From Sipunculus nudus (taxonomy: Eukaryota; Annelida; Sipuncula; Golfingiida; Sipunculidae), in the NCBI GenBank assembly GCA_026874595.1, contig CM049320.1, forward strand, positions 6,017,464 through 6,081,463: a DNA stretch of 64,000 bases, given 5' to 3'. A program made the position numbers and the translations under genes. Position 1 is the first letter of the stretch. The number at the start of each line of letters is the position of its first letter. Below are positions 1 through 16,322 of this stretch, in pieces. The notes under the pieces were generated by a model that worked only from the letters and a program-made list of their open reading frames with translations, made no database searches and was not told where the DNA came from.

Positions 1-259
1 CAAAGTTTTGCGAGATTGCTTGGCATATCTGCGTATCCTGGTTGGCAATTAGAGGCCCCACCTTCGCCAGCAGATCTCCAAACAACTCTGGGTCCATCCA
101 TTGGAAGGCAATGTAATCCTCCGTTGATTCATTGGCCAGCTCTACCATCAAGCCATCGTATGCTCCAAGCTGATGTCGACGGTTGAGCCAGGGCTTGACC
201 AAGCAGGTCCGGGGACGACGTTTGACTCCCACCTTGCGCTTCCTGAAGCACCTCAGCAT
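1..259 (-). CDS. PIF/Harbinger transposase (HARBI1-like), N-terminal part, runs off left edge
   Basis: The minus strand is open from an ATG at 257-259 to the window edge, about 86 codons. The product has a basic stretch (KRKVGVKRRPRT) followed by a WLNRRHQLGAYDGLM segment and a WMDPELFGDLL segment. This order matches the N-terminus of Harbinger/HARBI1-type transposases (basic region, W-x-R-R, G-A-Y, then M-x-x-x-x-F-x-x-L). The DDE nuclease core would lie left of the window, so activity cannot be judged. Host position: it lies beyond exon 4 of TPI on the same strand, so it probably sits in TPI intron 4 or just downstream. It could be a domesticated HARBI1 gene, but the inverted-repeat-like end at about 730 favours a transposon. 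Confidence 0.72.
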   Translation of the reverse strand, partial: MLRCFRKRKVGVKRRPRTCLVKPWLNRRHQLGAYDGLMVELANESTEDYIAFQWMDPELFGDLLAKVGPLIANQDTQICQAISQNF

Positions 260-730
260 GACTAAAATAGCTAAATCCTCCAACGGGTCATCGTCCAACG
301 TGTCCAAGGACTCCTCCTACCCAACAGGCAAAACAGATGACATTGCAAGCAATAGGAAACAGCCAAACAGACACTATGTATTATAAGTGCCAGATGCCGA
401 CGTGAACTCGCGCATGTGCGAGCGCTAATATTAACCCCTTCAAACGCCTATAAATGGGAGTCATAGCCTGTCATCTTATGGTATGCATTGACAGGCGTGG
501 GCTGGCGTTAAAAGTCAAAGCGAGTCAACGTGGATCAACGCCATATTATGCCATGACTGGCGCAAATTTTGGCTTTGACCCACCTTGACTCACGTAAATT
601 AGCGCCAGTCATCCCCAACCAACACCATCATTACTTTGCATTGCGTAAAAAACAACGGTTATTGTGAGATAACAGGCGTTAAAGTTAGCCCAACTAGGCG
701 CGCATCACTTCAGGCCAGTGTGAGAAGGGC
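1..730 (-). mobile_element. Right end of a PIF/Harbinger DNA transposon
   Basis: Read on the minus strand, the end at about 700-730 begins GCCCTTCTCACACTGGCC, the style of terminal sequence seen in many Harbinger elements. It is followed outward by ATTA, compatible with a 3-bp target duplication. Between 470 and 620 lie several subterminal inverted motifs: GACTGGCG, CGCCAGTC, and repeated AGTCAA/TTGACT. The transposase N-terminus reads leftward from 259. The other end is outside the window, so the terminal inverted repeat and target duplication cannot be confirmed. Confidence 0.6.
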
Positions 731-1011
731 ATTAGACGAGATATTAATTGGATTTATACTTCTTGTGTGTACCATCAAAATTCATATTTCTGGTACATTA
801 TAGCAGTGAAACCAGGCAGAATCATGGTGAACTCTGATATCAGTGGATTTTGCCTACAATCAAACTTAAGCCAGATAGCCTATTGGTATATAGTTACATT
901 GAGTGTGAAATCCATTAAATCCATGGTTACCTAAGTTATCTAAAAGTAAATAGATGGACATACAGATGGATGCTGCTGATACCATAATATGACCAATCTT
1001 AGATGCTGTTA

Positions 1012-8656
<7,645 letters not shown>

Positions 8657-8892
8657 GATCTCTGCCGTTTCTCGCTGGCCTTATTTGACGGATCCTGCTA
8701 CCTCACTTTCCGCTGCCGCCGGGACGTCCTTGAAGTAAATGTCAAGGCCGACTCACCGGCTACATTCTTCTCGGTTACCCAAGCGCACCTGCGATTTGGC
8801 TCCCTGTTAATTATATTTGTTGCGCGTTTGTACTGAGTTTGCTGCATGTTCGCTCATTGTTTTGTGGAACATATAATAAAGGCTTGTAAATC

Positions 8893-8925
8893 ACACACAC
8901 ACACACACATACACACACACACACA
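8893..8925. repeat. (CA)n microsatellite at the left edge of the palindrome-array element
   Basis: A run of CA dinucleotides interrupted once by ATAC. It directly abuts the left inverted array starting at 8927. Confidence 0.9.
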
Positions 8926-8926
8926 T

Positions 8927-9096
8927 AAGAATGAGAATCTGGGAAGATCCGGAATCCTCCCGGAAAAAATCAGAATTCTCATTTTTCCCGGGAAAAAATG
9001 AGAATCATTTCATACTATGATTTGATTCTCATTTTTCCCGGGAAGCATGAGAATTCCCATTATTCCTTGGAAAAAAACCAGAATTCTTATTTTCCC
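8927..9096 (+). repeat. Left palindrome array (ATTCTC-ATTTTTCCCGGG units)
   Basis: Three or four degenerate ~30-bp units, each near-palindromic around CCCGGG with arms GAGAAT/ATTCTC. The outermost ~35 bp, containing GGGAAGATCCGG, is not palindromic and fixes the orientation relative to the right array. Confidence 0.8.
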
Positions 9097-9629
9097 AGCC
9101 AGCTCCAATTTGTTAAATGATATCCTTTTAATAGTTATGGTGGGTTAAGTTTGCATATTTTACTACGATATTATAACCAAACTTTAATGTTATTAACTGA
9201 CCATTGCTGAAAGAACAGTAACATTTTTGTCATGAAAAAAAGGAGAAAACACATTTCTGTTAAAATCAGTTTTATTCACACATGATAGGAATAAACCCAT
9301 CGCATACATGTAAGTTGAAAACAAGCACACCTGTTATTTACATATTAGTTCTTAGCACACATATGATTCAATTATAAAGATTTCTAGATGCGAATATTTT
9401 TAATCTACAATTCTGTGAAGATAAACATCTATGTTAGACTGACTAACACATCTTTTTTATTCTCTGGGAACCTTATCTCAGAAACCTGACCGATCTAAAA
9501 TTAATATATATTATAACAAAAAAAAATGAAGGAACTTGTTTTATATATATATATATATTTTAAGGAGAAATGATCTGCGGGTATGCAGTCTTTCCTCCGT
9601 GGTCACACAGCGCTCTATGTTTTGCAACA

Positions 9630-9802
9630 GAGTGTAAGATTTGGCATGATAGGTTGTATATGCTTGGTATTTCATGTCACACTAAATGAGTTCAACGGGC
9701 TTCTCTCTCTCATTTGCAGCTGTTCTCAATAATATGAATATTTTAATTATTATTATAACTTTACTGATTTTGTTTATTTAATATTTCATATGCATTAAAA
9801 CC
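9630..9802 (+). repeat. ~175-bp direct repeat, copy 1
   Basis: Starts GAGTGTAAGATTTGGCATGA and ends CATATGCATTAAAACC. It is nearly identical to 12916-13090, with a handful of substitutions and a small indel in the T/A-rich tail. The sequence on either side differs between copies, so these are the true ends. Confidence 0.85.
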
Positions 9803-10762
9803 TCTGCGTTACCCTGTGACATATCACACATATATAACAAGCCTTTGTTCCATGATGCCTGGGTACTGATTGCATAATCCCCTTATCTTGGTCACTGGGT
9901 CCCTTATTTGTACAGGCCAAGTCCTAATCTGTAAATCTCATGAGGGTAAAGGTGTTTATCTCATCGGGGTGACCTCTAAAATGGGGGTCCCGTGATGTTT
10001 AGTCAGCTAGGAGCACACACAGATAGATGATATCACGATAACATATAATTACACTGTATATGTAGACCTTGTATATGTCAGGGTATAATCAACCGACATT
10101 TCATTTCATTGGCCAGTATAGTGGGTGGAGTTCACCTTACCCGTCTGACCAATGGAGTGAATGGGGTGATGTTATTGGTTATATTCCAATGAGAGAGAGA
10201 GAACAAAAGCCAGGGTATAATCATGTGTGGACAGATTCCTTTTTGGCCACTCTGCACTGAGGACGCTTTTTATGTATTGACATTTATATATATATATTTG
10301 GATGCCACTGAAAAATAGAAATGGTAACCTAAGTTTGCGAATTCACCTGTTGTGGCTGTGTGCCACAAGTGCCACAAACTTGCTTGATTGAGAACGTGAA
10401 TGGGAGAAAGACGAAGTTTCAGTTTAGTAAAGTAACATAAGTTTACATTGGCGTCGCGTGCCAGGTCGAACTCAAATGTCCGATCACACGCCTGGAGATG
10501 GAAATTCCTGCATCAACGGAGAAAACCGAGTTCAAGGAAAAGAAAAACAACAAAACATCGAATACGCTGTCGAAACTGACGCCGCTACAACCACTGTTGT
10601 CCTGATGTGTCAAAAACGCTAGCAGTCTTATAAGCTGTGGACAGGCCATGCAGAAACGCTCAGGATGACAGTAAGAAGTTAAACATCGAAGAATTTCTAT
10701 TGTATATTAATATATATATTTCTATAAAAAAAGTAAAACGTCTTTTATTTTATGATTAGTAA

Positions 10763-10763
<1 letters not shown>

Positions 10764-10791
<28 letters not shown>
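10764..10791. repeat. (AAT)n microsatellite
   Basis: Nine or so uninterrupted AAT/ATA triplets. Confidence 0.9.
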
Positions 10792-10793
<2 letters not shown>

Positions 10794-10919
10794 GCAGAAT
10801 ATGTATTCTTTTTTGTGTGACATTTCGATGTATATTGCATGTAAATAAGAATTCTGTGAGTTTTCCAGTTCTCACTTTATCGAGATGTAATTTGATTTAG
10901 ATCTTCTTGCTGTGTGTTG

Positions 10920-12320
10920 CAAATTTTAAATATGGTTCTGGGTGACAGTCTCACTGCATATGCCATCATGTGAGGCATAGGCTTAAAGTTTAAACATTAT
11001 GTATACATATTCTTGAGGCAATTATTTATAGATGCACTTTAGATAAACCAAGTTATCACTTCAGAAATTAAAACGGAAATGTCTTATAAATGTATCTAGA
11101 AACATCATGTTTTGAGCTGAATGTTGTACACTGTTTATTGATTGTCCCCTGAATATTAGATCTGACTGTATGGGTGGAACAGATAAGACTAATTTCATGT
11201 TGTTAGAGTCTAAATGCTACGGGGTCCAGCATAGACTTGGGCAGTCAATACAGTGCATTGTCATAAAGTGTAACTCTAGATATTAGAACATTGGCCATAG
11301 ATACTTATTAATATAACGAATAACTCTTTTTTTTATTAAATCACTTTTGTTTTACATTAAGCTGAATGCTATACTCTGTTTATTGATTGTCACCTGAATA
11401 TTAGATCAGACTGTATGGGCGGAACAGATATGACTAATTTTCATGTTGATACAGTCATAGGGAGTCAAGCATAGACTTTGGCAGTCAATACAGTACAAAG
11501 TCATAAAGCGAAATGTTAAATATTAGAACATCAGCCATAGCTACTTGTATAACAATCACTGTTTTTAATTATATCACTTTTACTCTACATTAAGCTGAAT
11601 GTTGTGAACTGTTTTGTTAGTCTCCTGAATATTAGGTCTGACTGTATGGGCGGGACGGGTAAGACTAATTTCATGGTGATAGGGTCACAGTGCTGTGCAG
11701 TCAAGCATAGACTCAGTCTTTCCAAACAGAACATTTCATTAGGCAAGATGAACATTAAAAGGAGCTAAACGAAATATTTTATTCAAAATGCTTAACCTTT
11801 GAAATTACGTTAATTATTTTGTGTACATTCCGAAAGGAAGGATAATAATTTTACATATGGGCTAGCTGTTTTGCACTGAATTTTGTGTACTGTTAACTGA
11901 TAGCTTAATTGTGAAAAATAGATCTCACTGCTGTGGGGGGCAGGTATGACTAAGTTCTTTGTACAGTCTCACTGTTTAAGGGCGAAACAAAGACTGTTGC
12001 TTTCAGTGCAGTGCATTTTCACGCTGCAGGATGCAAATTCTTCCAATGTAAACATGGTTCTTCAATATGTATAACTATTAAATATACTTTGTTTCTGATC
12101 AAATTAAAACTTGAATTCCACTTTTTGTATATAAACTGTATTGATGCTGTTTTGTACTAGGCTTTATGTATTGTATATTGATGTTTTCATGAACATCAGA
12201 TCTTACTGTTGAAAGGTACAGATGAGACTAACTTCATGTATGAGTCTGATTGCTGATGTATACAAAAAAAAACTGGCTTTCAATATAAATCATAAGATTT
12301 GGCAAGATGCATGTAAGCAA
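10920..12320 (+). repeat. Degenerate ~240-bp tandem array
   Basis: The anchors GCTGAATGTTGTACACTG (11115), GCTGAATGCTATACTCTG (11361) and GCTGAATGTTGTGAACTG (11594) give periods of 246 and 233 bp. Two older copies follow near 11877 and 12163, and a possible partial one precedes near 10930. Each unit repeats the order ...CCTGAATATTAGATC, GACTGTATGGG, GACTAATTTCATG, AGCATAGACT, CAGTCAATACAGT. No reading frame is preserved between units. Confidence 0.8.
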
Positions 12321-12553
12321 GCTGGAAATAAGTTTGACAATAGTTTTCTTTATTTACAGTTGTGTTTAACCATGTCATTGATGTAAATATATTGAGTTGT
12401 GGTGTATTATATTGTGTTGTGTATCAGCACCGCTAAAATGGACTTACGAAGGAGGAAATTTTTTCTGGAAATATTTAATTACGATGCCCATACCAAGGGC
12501 AAGGGTATACTGCACTGTGGGGGAATGCAGGCAGGGAAATGAAAGCGAGGGAA

Positions 12554-12604
12554 GCACCTCTGGGGGCTAAGACCACAATAATGTCTCCCCAGAGGGTGAG
12601 GTGC
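12554..12604 (+). other. GC-rich hairpin of unknown origin
   Basis: CCTCTGGGG (12557-12565) pairs perfectly with CCCCAGAGG (12587-12595). A second, alternative pairing joins GCACCTC (12554-12560) and GAGGTGC (12598-12604). It lies in an unusually GC-rich 150-bp island within AT-rich repeats. It may be a structured RNA fossil or simply an inverted repeat. Confidence 0.4.
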
Positions 12605-12915
12605 TCGGGCATCCACATGCTATACAGTCAATGAACTGATGCAATGAATATTTGAGAAATGTGTACTATTTTTTAATTTTGATATATATATATATTTTTA
12701 TAAAAAAAAACGTTCACATAATTTGTCTTCTAGATTATTAATTCATGTACTTGTATTTTATCATGCCAAATCTTGTTCTTCTGGGATAAATGGATCAATA
12801 TAAATTAGGCATTGGTATACACACATTTATATAGGTTCATATTAAGGACTTTATATATGTATTTAAAAAAAAGAAAATCATTCTAATTTTCTTTTTTTTA
12901 TCATGGGTGGTGTGG

Positions 12916-13090
12916 GAGTGTAAGATTTGGCATGATAGGTTGTATATTCTTGGTATTTCATGTCACACTAAATGAGTTCAACGGGCTTCTCTCTCTCATT
13001 AGCAGCTGTTCTCAATAATATGAATATTTTAATTATTATTATAACTTTACTGATTTTGTTAATTAAATATATTTCATATGCATTCAAACC
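12916..13090 (+). repeat. ~175-bp direct repeat, copy 2
   Basis: Second copy of the repeat at 9630-9802. It abuts the Penelope-like coding remnant directly. A short inverted match (ATCATGCCAAATCTTG) lies just upstream at about 12762-12777. Confidence 0.85.
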
Positions 13091-13557
13091 ATTCAAAGGC
13101 GACAAGGAGAACCCACACAACAAAGGCTATGCAACTGCCGTGACAAATCTGACTGCCCTCTCAATGGAAAGTACCTAACCCCGTCTATTGTTTACCAAGC
13201 CGACGTACACAGCAACGGTACAGTTAACTCATCCATCGGCATGACCGGAGGCCCCTTCAAACAAAGATATTACAACCCCAAGAAATCATTCACGCACAGG
13301 ACCCAGTCAAACGAAACCGAGCTTGCAAAACACATTTGGACCCTGAAAGACAAACAACAAAGCTTCACTATCACCTGGTCTATAATCCAGCAGTCAAACA
13401 CATTTATGACCTCACCACGTCAGTGCAATATGTGCTTGGCAGAGAAACTAGCAATTATAAGCTCAAAACAAAAAAACTTTTGAACAAACGTTCGGAAATT
13501 GTTTCCACCTGCCGCCATGGTCCAAGGGCACCCAACCGTGCTAAAAAGAAATTATAA
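13091..13557 (+). pseudogene. Penelope-like element: C-terminal zinc-finger/GIY-YIG endonuclease remnant
   Basis: The plus-strand frame reads CNCRDKSDCPLNGK (the Cys cluster that precedes the nuclease), then IVYQADVH, SSIGMTGGPFKQRYYN, NETELAKHIW, CNMCLAEKL. This is the GIY-YIG endonuclease order of Penelope-like retroelements; the GIY and YIG motifs appear as IVY and SIG, and the conserved Arg (QRYYN) and Glu (NETEL) are present. A frameshift at the A-run near 13466-13477 moves the final block (LLNKRSEIVSTCRH) to another frame, where it ends at 13557. The reverse transcriptase is missing: the sequence upstream is the 175-bp repeat, so the copy is 5'-truncated. It is dead as a gene. Confidence 0.85.
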
Positions 13558-13578
13558 AAACCAATATCGCAACTAGTT

Positions 13579-13635
13579 GAATTCCAGTCACCTGACGAGC
13601 CGACGAGGCGAAACCGACGGTCGTGACCCAGATTC
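13579..13635 (+). ncRNA. Hammerhead ribozyme motif of the Penelope-like element
   Basis: The core CTGACGA (13592-13598) is followed by a stem II of GCC/GGC with loop GACGA (13599-13609), then GAAA (13610-13613). A minimal stem III follows (CC/GG around GAC), ending in the cleavage triplet GTC (13620-13622). Stem I pairs GTCAC (13587-13591) with GTGAC (13623-13627), and after an internal loop GAAT (13579-13582) with ATTC (13632-13635). All nucleotides required in the catalytic core are present (CUGANGA, GAAA, NUH). Very short stem III and open stem I are typical of hammerheads in Penelope-like elements. Cleavage would fall after 13622. Activity is inferred, not shown. Confidence 0.82.
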
Positions 13636-13647
13636 ATCACATACCTT

Positions 13648-13650
<3 letters not shown>

Positions 13651-13687
<37 letters not shown>
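13651..13687. repeat. (TA)n microsatellite next to the hammerhead
   Basis: About 18 TA units directly 3' of the Penelope-like remnant. Confidence 0.95.
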
Positions 13688-13688
<1 letters not shown>

Positions 13689-13870
13689 CTTTTTGTCAGC
13701 TTCATATTTTATTCACATATTTCTATTTTGTGTGAGTGTACTATTTATTTCTTTTTTAACACTTGCATGAACAGTTCAGAATTAATGTGAAAGAAAGATT
13801 ATCAAAGTTTCTTTCTGAAAAAGAGAAATAAGTATGAAAAAAATTAAAAGTGTTAGGTTGGCATCAATAA

Positions 13871-14148
13871 TTCCCATTCTTCCCGGAAAAAAATGAGAAT
13901 TCTCATTTTTCCCAGGTTTGAATTTCAAAAATGAATTCCAATCTCTCCCGGGAAAAATGAGAATTCTCAATTTTCCCGGGAAAGACTGGTATTCTCATTT
14001 GTCCCAGGAAGAATGTTAATTCTCATTCTTCCCGGGAGGAATTGGAATCCCTAATTCGTACCATCTCTGGATTCTCACTTTTCCCGGGAAAAATCAGAAT
14101 TCTAATTTTTCCCGGGAGGAATCCGGATCTTCCCAGATTCTCATTCTT
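13871..14148 (-). repeat. Right palindrome array (inverted relative to the left array)
   Basis: Eight or so degenerate ~30-bp units of the form ATTCTCATTTTTCCCGGGAA. The outer edge (CCGGATCTTCCCAGATTCTC) is the reverse complement of the outer edge of the left array. Confidence 0.8.
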
Positions 14149-14153
14149 CCCTC

Positions 14154-14155
<2 letters not shown>

Positions 14156-14212
<57 letters not shown>
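14156..14212. repeat. (TA)n microsatellite at the right edge of the element
   Basis: Uninterrupted TA run with one ACATA break. Open frames reading YIYIYI across it are artefacts. Confidence 0.95.
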
Positions 14213-14919
14213 TTGGTGTGTTCTCTTTTTACCACTGCGTACGTAACATACTCTTTGAATTAACAGAAAAACAATCTTAATGTTTGATACGACAGGGTGT
14301 ATATCTATGGTGTATCTAAAAACCGAAGATCTCCGGCAGGAGATCAAAATAAAACCCGGAGATCGTAATATCTTAATTAATAAGGCAGCGATGCATATTA
14401 AACCTTCCCTATACAATACTTTATGACATCCGCATCGAATATGACACTGAATTTGCAATTGCACAAGGTATTAATTGAGTTATCCAAGGAAACCTCATCC
14501 GGAGACGACCCGGAGATCATCCGGAGACCGCCATTTGCCCGGTGATCCGCTTCCCACTGATTCCCACTCGCCACAACAGATGCCGCCACCTACATGTCTG
14601 CCGTTCCTGCTCTGATATGTTATATCGTTTACGAGTCTGATTTTCCTGCTGTTTTTTTATTTGTGGTCTGTTTTGGTGTAGAGGATGCACTTATTTCAAA
14701 AGAATGTGTATCTATAATGCTTTCCGGCATCCCTACTGGACTACAATTTGAGGCTGGAAGCGAGGATGAACTGTCGTCTTTATTTTTTTTTCTTTACTGT
14801 AACAATTACTCTCTCCAAAATCAAGTTTAATTCTCACTCGTTTCCTTGCTGAATTTTTCAAAATTGATTTCGGTGTTTTTTAACTCTAACATTATGTAAT
14901 GGCGTTTTGACCGGGGTAG

Positions 14920-14922
<3 letters not shown>

Positions 14923-14984
<62 letters not shown>
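14923..14984. repeat. (TA)n microsatellite
   Basis: About 31 TA units. Confidence 0.95.
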
Positions 14985-14986
<2 letters not shown>

Positions 14987-15482
14987 TTCAGTTGCCTTTG
15001 CCAAATATTTCGGCCCCCTCCCTTAATCAATCAATCAACCAAACAAAAATGAAAGTTTTACTTTACCTTTACTGCACGCTTATTTGGACAAAAAATTAAT
15101 GAGCATGATTTGAATCATCAATCAGTTCATATGATAATTAGCTTCCGATTAAATATGAACAATACACAATTTCTACAAAAACATCAAACTTACCGGAAAA
15201 AAATGATACAAGAATCAATTGAGAAAATATTAACAGTGACGATTGTCAAATTTTTCTTAGGCTAGTCCTGTTTATAAAAGCTGTTAAGACTAAGTTTTTT
15301 TATTAAAAGCAACTGCCCCGAAATCTGTCCACATGAATACAAGCATTGATCGTGCTGGTTACTGGATGCATTCAACTTGTGTGCAATACAGTAAATGACA
15401 TGCCATAGAGGCAGAGTTTCAATTTGGGTTGTGAGTTGACATGTATTATTTTATGTTAATGCATCATTTGTAGCCTTATGTT

Positions 15483-15610
15483 AAGATTATGGGCTGTTTA
15501 CCACGATATGAATGTAACATGATGGAAGATCATTGTGATGCATTCCTCGACATTGCTTGTATCACGACTCACGTTAGCCCAACATAAATGCCTACTGAGT
15601 CGTATTGTCA
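15483..15610 (-). repeat. Dispersed repeat, copy 2 (inverted copy of 5247-5392)
   Basis: On the minus strand it reads TGACAATACGACTCAGTAGG ... GAGTCGTGATAC ... GAGGAATGCATCAC ... CAGCCCATAATC, in the same order as copy 1. Both copies also translate to a similar peptide (SRDTSNxEECI), but each is interrupted, so a coding role is unlikely. Confidence 0.6.
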
Positions 15611-15679
15611 AGGCTAGACATATAAACGCAATGTGAAACTTGCATGTACATATTTTCATTTTTATAATGTCTGTTATAT

Positions 15680-15950
15680 ATTTGCCTCCGCCAGGAAGGT
15701 ATGCGTTCTTCCTCATTCATGTGTGTGTTTGTGTGATGGTGTTTGTGTGTTTTTGTGTGTGTGTGTTTGCGTGTGTTTATTCAAACATAACCCGTGCTGT
15801 CATGAACGGAGTCTCATGAAATTTTGAGCATTTCAGGAAAAGGCCAGGGAAGAACCGATTCGATTTTGTGATGGATCCGAAACATGAACCAGATTCAGGT
15901 ATTTCCCGACATTACTATTATTTCCTCCCGGAATACGAGGACCTTTCAGA
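15680..15950 (+). repeat. CCTCCGCC-GGAAGG / (GT)n repeat widespread in marine animals
   Basis: Starts GCCTCCGCCAGGAAGG, passes a (GT)n-like stretch, then CATGAACGGAGTCTCATGAA, then GAAGAACCGATTCGATTTTG and GATCCG. From memory this order (GGAGG palindrome, GT-rich stretch, GACGGAxTTTxATGAAATTT, GATTAGATTTTGGTGGTGATCCG) is a repeat found across many marine invertebrates and fishes. This copy is degenerate. Confidence 0.45.
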
Positions 15951-16322
15951 AACTGAAAGGAATATAACAGGCTTTAAGTTTAGACATTTTGTATCAAATT
16001 TACTACATATCTGTTAGCTTCAAGAGTGTCGACCACTGAAGCGAATATTTTGTGAAGATTCATTTTATTGCATTTAGTTAGAATTATCAAAAGATCACTT
16101 AAGCACTTGCACTTCTGGCCTTATTTTCTAAGTATCTTTGAATGCAGTTATATTGAATTGGAACCAGACAAATGGTACTGACAAAGCTATAGAATGTAGC
16201 CATCAATCAACATGTAATTTGGATTCTGGGACAATGTCCAAATCAATAAATAAAAATCCCATTTGTCGACTGGGCGCAGGAAGTTTATATCACTTGAGTC
16301 CCTTTAAATTCATCTTAACCCT

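Larger units (their letters stand above)
8927..14148. mobile_element. Candidate composite element bounded by inverted CCCGGG-palindrome arrays
   Basis: The left end reads AAGAATGAGAATCTGGGAAG, then ATCCGGAATCCTCCCGG. The right end, read on the minus strand, gives the same series with one or two changes and continues similarly for roughly 65 bp. Inside each end, arrays of CCCGGGAAAAATGAGAAT-type palindromes follow (8927-9096 and 13871-14148). The outside edges are microsatellites, (CA)n on the left and (TA)n on the right. The interior holds direct repeats, a tandem array and a Penelope-like remnant. No transposase is visible, so it would be non-autonomous or a nest of independent insertions. 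Target-site duplication cannot be recognised in the microsatellite flanks. Confidence 0.5.
14213..16320. other. Intergenic stretch, repeats only
   Basis: No gene is supported between the palindrome-array element and the lectin pair. It contains microsatellites, the inverted dispersed repeat at 15483-15610 and the CCTCCGCCAGGAAGG repeat at about 15680. The 78-codon open frame at 14594-14830 has a T-run and no recognisable domain. Confidence 0.6.

Noticed and set aside
12554-12604. Possible U2 snRNA-like sequence because of GGCTAAGA
   Set aside because: The branch-site recognition and Sm-site sequences of U2 are absent and the surrounding bases do not match.
9630-13090. LTR retrotransposon reading of the 175-bp direct repeats
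   Set aside because: No TG...CA termini, no primer-binding site, no gag/pol sequence between the repeats, and a tandem satellite fills the interior.
14023-14263. Open frames over the TA runs and palindrome array
   Set aside because: Products are YIYIYI and repeat translations; low-complexity artefacts.
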